Notes: generated by a model not told the origin, from the sequence alone. A stretch of 64,000 nucleotides of DNA from Leifsonia xyli (GCA_003243275.1 QFQR01000008.1:1-64000); one strand, 5' to 3'; numbered from the stretch's first letter, positions 32,764 to 42,444 are shown. Program-made: numbers and translations.

Positions 32764-33443
32764 TCCCCGCACCGCTGCGCACCGCGGGGCTCTGGCTGGA
32801 CGTCGCCATCTACCTCGTGCTGCCGCTCGTCGGGCTCTTCGTGTGGGGCTGGGACTGGCGCCCGATCGTGTTGCTCTACTGGCTCGAGAACATCACCATC
32901 GGCGGCACCGTGTTCATCTCGCTCGTGCGCCGCGCGCGCGGTGGCGACGGCGTGCAGGCCGGGCTGCCTGCCGCGTTCTTCCTCGTGCACTACGGCATCT
33001 TCACCTTCGTGCACGGGGTGTTCGTGATCGTGCTGATCAACCTCGTGCCGGTCATGACCGACACCCCCGGCGCTCCGTTCAACCCCTGGTGGCTGCTGCT
33101 GGCCTGGCTCGTGACGACGCTCATCCAGTGGTGGCTGGCGCTGCGGACGAACCCGCCGCGCATCGACGGGATCGCGAAGGCGTACGGTCGGGTCATCGTG
33201 CTGCACGTCGTGATCCTCGGCGCGGTGTGGCTGATCGCGGCGTTCGGGCTGCCGTCGATCGTCGCGGTCGCACTCGTCGTGCTGCACGCCGTGATCGACG
33301 TCATCGGTCTCGTCGTCACCTCGCGGATGGCGAGCGGCCGCTACCGCTGGGAGGCGACCGGCACCGGCGCCTGGATGCTGCGCCGCATCCCGGATGCGGA
33401 TGCGGCTGCGGCGCAGCCGCCCGCGACGCCGCCGACGGGCTGA
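32760..33443 (+). CDS. DUF6498 membrane protein
   Basis: 227 residues, six to seven helices. Signature YWLENITIGG near residue 40 and the histidine-rich LVHYGIFTFVHGVFVIVL, a pattern typical of DUF6498. Function unknown; the His residues at membrane level could bind metal. GTG start overlapping the diiron gene stop, so it belongs to the lipid operon. The tail ends in an Ala/Pro-rich stretch. Confidence 0.78.
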   Translation: MIPAPLRTAGLWLDVAIYLVLPLVGLFVWGWDWRPIVLLYWLENITIGGTVFISLVRRARGGDGVQAGLPAAFFLVHYGIFTFVHGVFVIVLINLVPVMTDTPGAPFNPWWLLLAWLVTTLIQWWLALRTNPPRIDGIAKAYGRVIVLHVVILGAVWLIAAFGLPSIVAVALVVLHAVIDVIGLVVTSRMASGRYRWEATGTGAWMLRRIPDADAAAAQPPATPPTG

Positions 33444-33459
33444 GGCGGGTCGGGCCGGC

Positions 33460-34101
33460 TCAGCCCCGTGGCGCGCGGATGCCGCGGATGAGCAGGTAGC
33501 CGAGCATCCAGAGCTCGCCGACGGTGGCCGGCAGCACCATCACCTCGCCGAGCCAGGCGGGGGTCGCCGGCGCGGCGATCGCGAGGAAGGCGTTCAGCAC
33601 GTACCCGCCGCCTCCCGCGACGAGCACGATGCCGAGCGCCCGCGGCATCCGGGAGGTGACGAGCACGAAGCTTCCCATCGGGATCAGCCACAGGCCGAAG
33701 AAGAGGGCCCCGGCATCCCAGAACGCGTCGGCGATCCCGAACAGCACGGGGAAGGCGTCGTCGTCCACGCCGAGCCGGGCGGCCGCCGTGATGAGTGCCG
33801 CACTTGCGAGAATCGCTGTAGCGTTTGTCATCCCCAGCACCGCCACCGCGAACGCCTCGACCGGACGATCGCGCCGGAACAGTGCGTAGAAGCCGATCGC
33901 GGCGGCGGCCTGGCTGACCACGACGAGCAGCTCGAGCGCGAGCAGCAGGTGGATGCCGTCGCCGGAATCACGGGCGGTGGGCCGCACCAGCAGGAAGCCG
34001 AGCATGCCGACGACGGCGAGCGCGAGGTAGGCGCCGCCCGTGGCGCGGGCGATGCGACGGTCGGTGCGGATGCGGGTGAGCGTTGGCGTTGCGGTGGTCA
34101 T
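33460..34101 (-). CDS. DUF4386 membrane protein
   Basis: 213 residues, six hydrophobic segments. Features of DUF4386: N-terminal RIARATGGAYLALAVVGMLGF, FYALFRR, DAGALFFGLWLIPMG and YVLNAFLA. Function unknown. ATG 34101 has GATGGGA six bases upstream; alternative ATGs at 34113 and 34116 would add 4-5 residues. Divergent from a membrane protein/XRE pair with twin operators in between, so probably under the same control. Confidence 0.82.
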   Translation of the reverse strand: MTTATPTLTRIRTDRRIARATGGAYLALAVVGMLGFLLVRPTARDSGDGIHLLLALELLVVVSQAAAAIGFYALFRRDRPVEAFAVAVLGMTNATAILASAALITAAARLGVDDDAFPVLFGIADAFWDAGALFFGLWLIPMGSFVLVTSRMPRALGIVLVAGGGGYVLNAFLAIAAPATPAWLGEVMVLPATVGELWMLGYLLIRGIRAPRG

Positions 34102-34115
34102 GCGGATTCCCATCA

Positions 34116-34133
34116 TGTAAAAAATTGTTGACA
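34116..34133. promoter_or_regulatory. Putative XRE operator 1
   Basis: TGTAAAAAATTGTTGACA, an imperfect TGTNAA-N6-TTGACA repeat. It holds the plus-strand -35 TTGACA (34128-34133); the matching -10 is TACGCT at 34150-34155. Confidence 0.5.
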
Positions 34134-34160
34134 CCGCACGCTAAGCGGCTACGCTCGCAA

Positions 34161-34178
34161 TGTCAAGAAAATTTGACA
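34161..34178. promoter_or_regulatory. Putative XRE operator 2
   Basis: TGTCAAGAAAATTTGACA: perfect six-base arms TGTCAA / TTGACA. Same 18-base design as operator 1, 45 bases downstream, just after the presumed transcription start and before the GGGAGG SD of the membrane protein gene. Confidence 0.55.
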
Positions 34179-34191
34179 CACGGGAGGCCAG

Positions 34192-34626
34192 ATGAACTAC
34201 GCACAACGCAACACCTGGACCCAGCTCGTCGCCATGAGTCTGGGGGTCGCGATCTACCTCGCGATCGTGCTGCCGCAGCTCGCCACCCGCGCGCCGGCCG
34301 AGGTCGCCTGGCAATGGCCCATGATCTGGACCTGCGTCGGCGCGATCGCCGCCTCGATCGCCTCCAGCATCCTGTGGGGCATCGTCGCCGGCATGATCGA
34401 CCGCGACGAAGAGCACGCCGCCGACCACCGCGACCGGGAGATCGGATGGTACGGAGACCGCGTCGGGCAGGCGTTCGCGATCGCCGGCGGGCTCGGCGCG
34501 CTCGTGCTCACCATGCTGCAGGCGCACTGGTTCTGGATCGGCAACGCGCTCTACCTCGGCTTCTTCCTCGCCGCCTTCGCCGGCGCCGTCGCCCGTCTCG
34601 CCGCCTACCGCCGCGGGACGCCCTGA
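34192..34626 (+). CDS. Hypothetical four-helix membrane protein
   Basis: 144 residues with four helices (about 12-30, 42-65, 92-112, 115-135) and a charged loop DRDEEHAADHRDREIGW. Resembles the small membrane proteins commonly paired with a Cro-type regulator in actinobacteria; function unknown. GGGAGG lies seven bases before the ATG. The stop shares one base with the regulator start. Confidence 0.78.
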   Translation: MNYAQRNTWTQLVAMSLGVAIYLAIVLPQLATRAPAEVAWQWPMIWTCVGAIAASIASSILWGIVAGMIDRDEEHAADHRDREIGWYGDRVGQAFAIAGGLGALVLTMLQAHWFWIGNALYLGFFLAAFAGAVARLAAYRRGTP

Positions 34627-34844
34627 TGGTCAAACCCACCCGCGTCACCAACACCATCCGCGCGACCCGCGAGACGGCGGGGCTCACCCAGGCCGAGCTG
34701 GCACGGCGGATCGGGGTCACCCGGCAGACGCTCATCGCCATCGAGCAGGGCAGGTACTCGCCGACCCTCGAGCTCGCGTTCCAGCTCGCCCGGGTCTTCG
34801 GTGTGCCGCTCGAGGAGCTGTTCGCCTACCCCGACGAGCGCTGA
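34626..34844 (+). CDS. Small XRE/Cro-type transcriptional regulator
   Basis: 72 residues, almost only an HTH_3 domain: NTIRATRETAGLTQAELARRIGVTRQTLIAIEQGRYSPTLELAFQLARVFGVPLEELFAY. This YozG/Cro-like family is usually paired with a membrane protein, as here. It probably binds the two TGTNAA-N6-TTGACA sites upstream. Its stop codon is the first part of a long hairpin. Confidence 0.9.
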   Translation: MVKPTRVTNTIRATRETAGLTQAELARRIGVTRQTLIAIEQGRYSPTLELAFQLARVFGVPLEELFAYPDER

Positions 34845-34898
34845 GTGGTCGGTTTCTGGCCTCACACCTCCCGTGTGAGGCCAGAAACCGACCACTCA
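34842..34898. repeat. Long perfect hairpin after the XRE gene
   Basis: 26-base perfect arms (34842-34867 and 34873-34898) around the loop CTCCC; the left arm begins with the XRE stop codon TGA and reads TGAGTGGTCGGTTTCTGG. Probably a terminator for the upstream operon; no U-tract. Confidence 0.7.
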
Positions 34899-34931
34899 CA
34901 TGGCCCGAGTCGCGCAGCGTAGAGTCGCGGG

Positions 34932-35477
34932 GTGACCGCGCCGCGCCCCACCACGAAGGACGCCATCCACCGGGCCGCCGCGAGGCTCTTCCCCCTGCAC
35001 GGCTACGCCGGAACCTCGGTACGCGACATCGCCGCCGAAGCCGGCGTCGACCCGGCGCTCGTCATCCGCCACTTCGGGTCGAAAGAGGAACTGTTCCTCG
35101 AGATCATGCAGCTCGACGAGGAGACGCAACCGCTGCTCGACGGTCCGCTCGATCAGCTCGGCGAGCACTTCATCGACTTCGTGCTGAGATCGGGCGAACA
35201 GGTGCGCGGGGTGTTCCTCGCGCTCATCCGGGCCAGCGATTCCGAGGGGGTGGCACCGCGCCTGCGCGAGGTGCACGACGCGGCGTTCGTCACACCGCTG
35301 CTGTCGCGGCTCGAGGGTCCGGATGCCGAACTGCGCGCACGACTCGCGGCCGCGCTCGTCGGCGGGCTGCTCTACAGCCTGTGGGTGGTCGGCGACGAAG
35401 CGCTGCTCGCCACCGACCGCACCGAGCTCGTGCGCCGCTACGGCACCCTGCTGCAGGGGCTCGTCACGCCCCGCTGA
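34932..35477 (+). CDS. TetR-family transcriptional regulator
   Basis: 181 residues. N-terminal TetR HTH: IHRAAARLFPLHGYAGTSVRDIAAEAGVDPALVIRHFGSKEELFLEIM. The C-terminal ligand domain resembles TetR_C_17-type. TAGAGT is six bases before the GTG start (leaderless). Convergent with the SDR gene 14 bases away. No operator palindrome was seen; target unknown. Confidence 0.9.
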   Translation: MTAPRPTTKDAIHRAAARLFPLHGYAGTSVRDIAAEAGVDPALVIRHFGSKEELFLEIMQLDEETQPLLDGPLDQLGEHFIDFVLRSGEQVRGVFLALIRASDSEGVAPRLREVHDAAFVTPLLSRLEGPDAELRARLAAALVGGLLYSLWVVGDEALLATDRTELVRRYGTLLQGLVTPR

Positions 35478-35491
35478 GTGCGCATGTCGCC

Positions 35492-36517
35492 CTATTGCAC
35501 CGCCCAGCCTCCGTCGGAGGCGAGCACCTGACCCGTCACGTTGGTGGCGTCGTCGCTCAGCAGCCAGGTGATGGATGCGGCGAGCTGCGCCGCCTCTGCG
35601 ACCGGCGGGATCGTCTCGAGCAGCGCGCCCACCCGCTCCTGCCCGAGCTCGGAGGCGAAGCTCGCCTCGATGCTCGTGGCCACCGGGCCGGGAGCGACCG
35701 CGTTCACTCGGATGCCTTTGCCGGCATACATGAATGCGGTCGAGCGGGTGAGGCCCACGACGGCATGCTTGGACGTCGTGTAGGCGAGTCCGGCTGCCGA
35801 ACCGCGCAGCGCCGCCTCGGAGGCGACGTTGACGATCGTGCCCCGACCGGCCTCGAGCATGAGCGGCAGCACGGCGCGCGTCAGCTTGAACATCCCGTTC
35901 ACGTTGACGTTCATCACGCGCTCCCACACGGCATCCGTCACCTCGTGCAGGGGGGTCATGTCGTCCATGATCCCGGCGACGTTCGCGAGCGCGTCGACGC
36001 GTGAGCCCGCCGCCGCGACGATTGTGGCGATCGACGCATCCGCGGTGATGTCGCCCGCGACCGCGACGATGTCACCGGCTCCCTCGGCGAGGAAGTCGTC
36101 GAGGCGCTCCTGGGACACGTCGACCGCGATCACGCGCCCGCCCTCGCGCGCGATGCGGGATGCCGTGGCGCGACCGATTCCGGCACCCGCGCCCGTGACG
36201 ATGACCGTCATTCCGGCGAATCGGGACGGCGTGACGCGCTCGGCCCACCCGGCGGCGGGAGCGTCATCCGCCTCGTCCTCCTCGGCGGGAGCCGCGCCGC
36301 CGTTCACCTGGGCGACCATCTCGTCGATGACGGCTTGCGGAAGCTGGCCTCGGCTGAGGGCGACGAGCCGCTGCAACGGGAACAGCTTGACGGGGGCGAG
36401 CGCCTTCTCCGTCTGACCGCCCTGCGCGAGGAGGTCGCGCAGCAGCGGACCCCCGACCGGATGCTTGAGCCAGTCCCCGACGGAGCTCTTGGCGGTGAGC
36501 GGCTTGTCTGCGGCCAT
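35492..36517 (-). CDS. SDR-family oxidoreductase with N-terminal extension
   Basis: 341 residues. The last 250 are a classical SDR: VTGAGAGIGRATA, NVAGIMDD, NVASEAALRG, YTTSKHAVVG and VAPGPVATSI. The first 90 residues (SSVGDWLKHPVGGPLLRDLLAQGGQTEKAL...FPLQRLVALSRGQLPQAVIDEMV) form a helical domain found on some actinobacterial SDRs and beta-glucosidases, perhaps for oligomerisation. GAGAGGA precedes the ATG. Substrate unknown. Confidence 0.85.
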   Translation of the reverse strand: MAADKPLTAKSSVGDWLKHPVGGPLLRDLLAQGGQTEKALAPVKLFPLQRLVALSRGQLPQAVIDEMVAQVNGGAAPAEEDEADDAPAAGWAERVTPSRFAGMTVIVTGAGAGIGRATASRIAREGGRVIAVDVSQERLDDFLAEGAGDIVAVAGDITADASIATIVAAAGSRVDALANVAGIMDDMTPLHEVTDAVWERVMNVNVNGMFKLTRAVLPLMLEAGRGTIVNVASEAALRGSAAGLAYTTSKHAVVGLTRSTAFMYAGKGIRVNAVAPGPVATSIEASFASELGQERVGALLETIPPVAEAAQLAASITWLLSDDATNVTGQVLASDGGWAVQ

Positions 36518-36655
36518 GATGAGGCGTCCTCTCCGACGGCCCCCTCGTCGGCACCGTCGGCACCAGTCTGCGCCCGCGACCCCGCGGGTGTCAACGGTGT
36601 TGACTCGGCTCAGGTGCCGTGCATCCGTCTCCGTCTGCGCATCCGTCTCCGCGCA

Positions 36656-36715
36656 TGTTGCGGTTTCGGCGCTGTGTGGCCGGCGCGCGGCCCACACAGC
36701 GCCGAAACCGCAACA
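36656..36715. repeat. Long hairpin between the adenylate kinase paralogue and SDR gene
   Basis: 24-base arms 36656-36679 and 36692-36715 with the reading TGTTGCGGTTTCGGCGCTGTG on the left; the stem continues inward past one bulge to a GCGC loop. It lies ten bases beyond the kinase stop and is probably the terminator of the aceB-adk transcript. Confidence 0.65.
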
Positions 36716-36725
36716 CGGATGGGGC

Positions 36726-37280
36726 TCAGGCCGCGACGAGCGCCTCCCGGAGGCCGTCGAGGACGCGGTCGTGCACCTCGCCGACCCCGCCCACGGCGTC
36801 GAGCTCCACCACGCGCCCGCGGTAGTGCTCGAGCAGCGCCTCCTCGGTCGCGCGGAAGCCGGCGATCCGCCTCGCGACGACCTCGGGCGCATCATCCGCC
36901 CGGGCCCGCGCCGCCAGACGCTCGGCGACCACCGCATCCGGCGCGTCGAAGTGCAGCGCGACGTCGAGCTCGGCGCCCCGGCTGCGCAAGAAACGGTCGA
37001 GGATGCGCGCCTGCGCGACCGACCGCGGGAAGCCGTCGAGCACGAAACCCGCGGTGTGCGGCTCGAGCGCGTGCTCGACCATGCCCAGCACGAGGTGGTC
37101 GGGCACGAGCTCGCCGCGCTCGACGTGCGCGCGCGCCCCCTCACCGAGTGCGCTTCCGGATGCGATCTCCCCGCGAAGCAGCTCCCCCACGACCACCAGC
37201 GGAACACGCAGCCGCTCCGCGATGAGCGTGCCCTGGGTGCCTTTGCCCGAGCCCGGAGCGCCGACCAACACGATGCGCAT
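36726..37280 (-). CDS. Adenylate kinase-like nucleoside monophosphate kinase (paralogue)
   Basis: 184 residues, the short-lid actinobacterial adenylate kinase size. P-loop IVLVGAPGSGKGTQG, AMP-site VVVGELLRGEIASGS (canonical TGDxLR is changed to VGELLR), VLDGFPRSVAQA and short lid DDAPEVVARRI. The main adk is usually in the secY region, so this is likely a second copy. Its ATG shares one base with the malate synthase stop (TGATG), so it is co-translated with the glyoxylate shunt gene. Confidence 0.82.
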   Translation of the reverse strand: MRIVLVGAPGSGKGTQGTLIAERLRVPLVVVGELLRGEIASGSALGEGARAHVERGELVPDHLVLGMVEHALEPHTAGFVLDGFPRSVAQARILDRFLRSRGAELDVALHFDAPDAVVAERLAARARADDAPEVVARRIAGFRATEEALLEHYRGRVVELDAVGGVGEVHDRVLDGLREALVAA

Positions 37281-38938
37281 CAGGCTGCCCGTCCCGCGGT
37301 CGGCACGGCGCCGGTGGAGAGCGCCGACAGCGCGGCATTCACCTCGGGCTCCACGAGGAAGCGGGAATATGCCTCGATCGTGAGGAAGGTCGGGAACTCG
37401 TCTCCCAGCGCGAGGCTGCGCACGAGCTCCGCGGCGTCGTCGAAGCGGCCCTCGGGAGTGCGGCGCGCCGCGAGCTCCGCATCGAGGAGGTTCTCGACGT
37501 GCGCACCCGTCACACGGGTGCCCTCCGTCGTCACGACGCCCTGGCGGATCCATTGCCAGAGCTGCGAGCGGCTGATCTCGGCGGTCGCCGCGTCCTCCAT
37601 CAGGTCGTCGATCGCCGCGGCGCCGACGCCCCGCAGCCACGACTCGAGGTAGCGCAAGGCGATCGACACGTTCGCGGCGACCCCGGCATCCGTCACCTCG
37701 CCGTCGAGCGCCAGGTCGACGAGCTGCCTCGCCTCGACGTGCACGTCATCGCGCAGCCGCCCGAGCTGGTTCGGCCGCTCGCCGAGCACCGCATCGAACT
37801 CGGCCCGCGCGGTGGGAATCAGGTCGGGATGCGCGACCCAGGTGCCGTCGAAGCCGTCACCCGCCTCGCGCCGCTTGTCGTTCGCGACCTGTTCGAGGGC
37901 GCGCGCGGTGACCTCCGGGTCGCGTCGGTTCGGGATGAACGCGCTCATGCCGCCGATGGCATGAGCACCGCGCCGGTGGCACGTCGCGACCAGCAGCTCG
38001 GTGTAGGCGCGCATGAACGGCACCGTCATCGTGATCTTCGCGCGGTCGGGCAGCGTGAACGCCGCCCCGCGACCGCGGAAGTTCTTGATGATCGAGAAGA
38101 TGTAGTCCCAGCGCCCCGCGTTGAGTCCCGCGCAGTGGTCGCGCAGCTCGTAGAGGATCTCCTCCATCTCGAAGGCCGCCGGGATCGTCTCGATGAGCAC
38201 CGTCGCGCGGATGGTGCCGTGCGGGATGCCGAGCAGCTCCTCGCTGACGCTGAACACCTCGTCCCAGAGCCGCGCTTCGAGGTGCGACTCGAGCTTCGGC
38301 AGGTAGAAGTACGGCCCCGAGCCGCGGGCGATCAACTCATGCGCGTTGTGGAATGCATACAGCCCGAAGTCGACGAGCGACGCGGATGCAGGGCTCGCGA
38401 TGCCCGGCGCGTCGGTGTAGCGCAGGTGCTTCTCGACGAGGTGCCAGCCGCGCGGTCGGAACACGATCGTCGGGGTCTCGGCGCCGAGCCGGTACTCCTT
38501 GCCGTCGGGGCTCGTGAAGTCGATCTGCCGACGGATCGCGTCGAACAGATTGAGCTGGCCGCCGACGATGTTCGCCCAGGTGGGGCTCGTGGCATCCTCG
38601 TGGTCGGCCAGCCAGACCTTCGCACCCGAGTTCATCGCGTTGACCGTCATCTTGCGGTCGGTGGGTCCGGTGATCTCGACGCGGCGATCCTCGAGGCCGG
38701 CGCCGGCGCCGGCGACCCGCCAGCTCGCATCCTCGCGGATCTCGCGGGTCTCCGGCAGGAACCTCAGATCGCGCCCGTTCTCGATGGCGCGACGCCGCTC
38801 CATCCGGGTGGCGAGGATCTCGTGGCGGCGCCCGACGAAGCGGTCGTGCAGCCGGGTGAGGAAGCGCAGCGCCTCCGGGGTGAGGATCTCGTCGAAGCGC
38901 TCGCCCTGCGGGCCGAGCACCTCCATCCGTGCGTTCAT
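37280..38938 (-). CDS. aceB: Malate synthase A
   Basis: Condenses glyoxylate with acetyl-CoA to malate. 552 residues, isoform A size. Features: HEDATSPTWANIVGGQLNLFDAI, VFRPRGWHL, ATVLIETIPAAFEMEEILYELRDH, GRWDYIFSIIKNFRG, GGMSAFIPNRRDPE and the C-terminal active-site region IDDLMEDAATAEISRSQLWQW with the catalytic Asp. AGGAGACGAGACC precedes the ATG. It follows aceA by 19 bases and lies in its operon. Confidence 0.95.
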   Translation of the reverse strand: MNARMEVLGPQGERFDEILTPEALRFLTRLHDRFVGRRHEILATRMERRRAIENGRDLRFLPETREIREDASWRVAGAGAGLEDRRVEITGPTDRKMTVNAMNSGAKVWLADHEDATSPTWANIVGGQLNLFDAIRRQIDFTSPDGKEYRLGAETPTIVFRPRGWHLVEKHLRYTDAPGIASPASASLVDFGLYAFHNAHELIARGSGPYFYLPKLESHLEARLWDEVFSVSEELLGIPHGTIRATVLIETIPAAFEMEEILYELRDHCAGLNAGRWDYIFSIIKNFRGRGAAFTLPDRAKITMTVPFMRAYTELLVATCHRRGAHAIGGMSAFIPNRRDPEVTARALEQVANDKRREAGDGFDGTWVAHPDLIPTARAEFDAVLGERPNQLGRLRDDVHVEARQLVDLALDGEVTDAGVAANVSIALRYLESWLRGVGAAAIDDLMEDAATAEISRSQLWQWIRQGVVTTEGTRVTGAHVENLLDAELAARRTPEGRFDDAAELVRSLALGDEFPTFLTIEAYSRFLVEPEVNAALSALSTGAVPTAGRAA

Positions 38939-38957
38939 GGTCTCGTCTCCTGATGTC

Positions 38958-40274
<1,317 letters not shown>

Positions 40275-40383
40275 GATCGGTTCCTTCCGATGTCGGTCCG
40301 CGGGATGCGGTGCGTGTCATCGATCGTGCGCCCCGCGCAAGGCACTTTTCCGGTCGAATGCGCGCGAAATTCCCAGCTTTTTC

Positions 40384-40397
40384 TCTTGAGCGCAAGA
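40384..40397. promoter_or_regulatory. Candidate RamB-type site in the aceA/regulator gap
   Basis: TCTTG-AGCG-CAAGA, 14-base palindrome 23 bases before the regulator ATG. A second GCGCAAGG lies at about 40336. The C. glutamicum RamB consensus differs, so this is only a positional guess. Confidence 0.3.
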
Positions 40398-40420
40398 ACC
40401 GACCCTGCGAGCATCGACGC

Positions 40421-41881
40421 ATGGGCAGTGCAGCCGACGAGACGTTCGACGATGGGGACGTGCTCGACACCCTCACCGTCGGACGACGCATCCGACAGAT
40501 CCGCCAGAGCCGCGGCATGACGCTCGACGACGTCGCGACCGCGATGGGCCGCGCCATCTCGCAGGTGTCGCTCATCGAGAACGGCAAGCGCGAGCTGAAG
40601 CTCGGCGAGCTGCAGCGCCTCGCCCGCATCCTCGGCACGACCGTCGACGAGCTGCTCACGCAGGAGCCGCCGTCGCACCGCGCGGCGCTCGAGATCGCGC
40701 TCGAGCGGGCGCAGCGCGGTCCGCTCTTCCAGAGCCTCGGGCTGGAGCCGCTGCCGATCCGCAAGACGCTCAGCGACGACGCGATCGAGACGATCCTCGC
40801 GCTGCACGACGAGCTCGGCCGCCTCCACCGCGAGCGCGCGGCGACCCCCGAGGAGGCGCGCCGTGCGAACGCCGAGCTGCGGCGCGAGCAGCGCGCGCGC
40901 GGCAACTACTTCCCCGAGCTCGAGGCCACCGCGTCCGAGCTGCTGACCGCCGTCGGCCACGAGGGCGGTCCGCTCTCCCAGCGCGTCGCATCCGAGCTCG
41001 CCCGGCACCTCGGGTTCACCCTGCACTACGTCGCCGACCTGCCGCCGACCACGCGATCCGTCACCGACCACGCCAACGGCCGGCTCTACCTGCCGGTGCG
41101 GCAGGGCGGCGACCCGCGCTCGGCGCTGCTGCAGGCGCTCGCGGCCCACGTGCTCGGCAAGCAGGAGCCGCGCGACTACGCCGAGCTGCTGCGCCAGCGC
41201 GTGGAGACGAACTACCTCGCGGGCGCCCTGCTCATCCCCGAGAACAGCGCCGTCGAGTTCCTGACCGCCGCGAAGGCCAAGCGCGAGCTCTCGGTCGAGG
41301 ATCTCCGCGACGCCTTCGCCGTGAGCTACGAGACGGCCGCCCACCGCTTCACCAACCTCGCCACCCAGCACCTCGGCATCCCGCTGCACTTCCTCAAGGT
41401 GCACGAATCGGGGGCCATCTCGAAGGCGTACGAGAACGACGGTGCCCTGTTCCCGACGGATGCGCTGGGCGCGGTCGAGGGGCAGGTCGTCTGCCGCTTC
41501 TGGTCGGCACGCCAGGTGTTCGACGTGGAGGACCGCTTCAGTCCGTACCACCAGTACACCGACAAGCCGAACGGCACCTACTGGTGCACCTCGTCGATCC
41601 AGTCGACCGCCAACGGCTCGTTCTCGGTGAGCGTCGGCACGCCGTTCGTGCACGTGAAGTGGTTCCGCGGGCGCGACACCCCGGTGCGGCGCGCGTCGAC
41701 CTGCCCCGACCCGGCGTGCTGCCGGAGGCCGCCGGCCGAGCTCGCCGCGCGGTGGGGGGAGGCGGCCTGGCCGAGCGCGCGCCTGCACTCCTCGCTGCTC
41801 GCGGCGATGCCGACCGGCACCTTCACCGGGGTCGACCTCACCGAGGTGTACGAGTTCCTGGAGGCCCACTCGCCGGAGTGA
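40421..41881 (+). CDS. RamB-like regulator of acetate/glyoxylate metabolism
   Basis: 486 residues: N-terminal XRE HTH (VGRRIRQIRQSRGMTLDDVATAMGRAISQVSLIENGKRELKLGELQRLARIL), a central IrrE/M78-like domain (residues 200-310, ESE.. LPVRQGGDPRSALLQALAAHVLGKQEP) and a C-terminal cysteine-containing short-chain fatty acyl regulator domain (STCPDPACCRR). This matches RamB/ScfR proteins, which repress aceA/aceB in corynebacteria. The divergent position next to aceA supports the same role. Confidence 0.88.
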   Translation: MGSAADETFDDGDVLDTLTVGRRIRQIRQSRGMTLDDVATAMGRAISQVSLIENGKRELKLGELQRLARILGTTVDELLTQEPPSHRAALEIALERAQRGPLFQSLGLEPLPIRKTLSDDAIETILALHDELGRLHRERAATPEEARRANAELRREQRARGNYFPELEATASELLTAVGHEGGPLSQRVASELARHLGFTLHYVADLPPTTRSVTDHANGRLYLPVRQGGDPRSALLQALAAHVLGKQEPRDYAELLRQRVETNYLAGALLIPENSAVEFLTAAKAKRELSVEDLRDAFAVSYETAAHRFTNLATQHLGIPLHFLKVHESGAISKAYENDGALFPTDALGAVEGQVVCRFWSARQVFDVEDRFSPYHQYTDKPNGTYWCTSSIQSTANGSFSVSVGTPFVHVKWFRGRDTPVRRASTCPDPACCRRPPAELAARWGEAAWPSARLHSSLLAAMPTGTFTGVDLTEVYEFLEAHSPE

Positions 41882-41887
41882 GGGTCG

Positions 41888-42427
41888 TCAGGGCGCTCGG
41901 AGCCCGGCCAGCAGCACCGGGAGCAGCCGCTCGCGGTCCGCTGGTTCGCCGAGGCGGACCGCGTACTCGACACCGCAGACGAGGTGCTCGACCTGGCGCA
42001 CCGTGAGGCCAGGGCGGACCGCACCCGCGCGCTGCGCGCGGTCGAGCACCGCCTGGAAGGCGGAGACGATCTCCGCTTTCGCCTCCCGGACCTCGGGGGC
42101 GTCATCCGCGGGGGCGAGCAGCACCGACTGCAGCCCGCCGTCGGAGAGCTGCAGGGCGAGCGCGCCCGTCAGGTAGTCGGTGAAGGCTCGGCCGGCGTCG
42201 GGCTCCTCGGCGGCCGCCCGGGCGAGGTCGCGCATCCGCTCGAGGGTGTCGACGGTGAGTGCCGCGACGAGCGCGGGCACGGTGGGGAAGTGCCGGTACA
42301 CCGTGCCGACTCCGACACCCGCGTCGCGTGCCACCTCGTTGAGCCGGAGGTGCCGCACGTCGTGGCCGCGCGCAGCCTCGAGGATGCGGGCCCGGCTGCG
42401 TGCGGCGTCGGCGCGGAGGGTGGTCAC
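41888..42427 (-). CDS. TetR-family transcriptional regulator
   Basis: 179 residues. HTH: AARSRARILEAARGHDVRHLRLNEVARDAGVGVGTVYRHFPTVPALVAALT; C-terminal domain of the TetR_C_33-like type. TAGGAT is six bases before the GTG. Two copies of an inverted repeat lie between it and the divergent SDR gene, so it almost certainly represses both. Confidence 0.9.
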   Translation of the reverse strand: MTTLRADAARSRARILEAARGHDVRHLRLNEVARDAGVGVGTVYRHFPTVPALVAALTVDTLERMRDLARAAAEEPDAGRAFTDYLTGALALQLSDGGLQSVLLAPADDAPEVREAKAEIVSAFQAVLDRAQRAGAVRPGLTVRQVEHLVCGVEYAVRLGEPADRERLLPVLLAGLRAP

Positions 42428-42444
42428 GCGTCGATCCTACCCCG

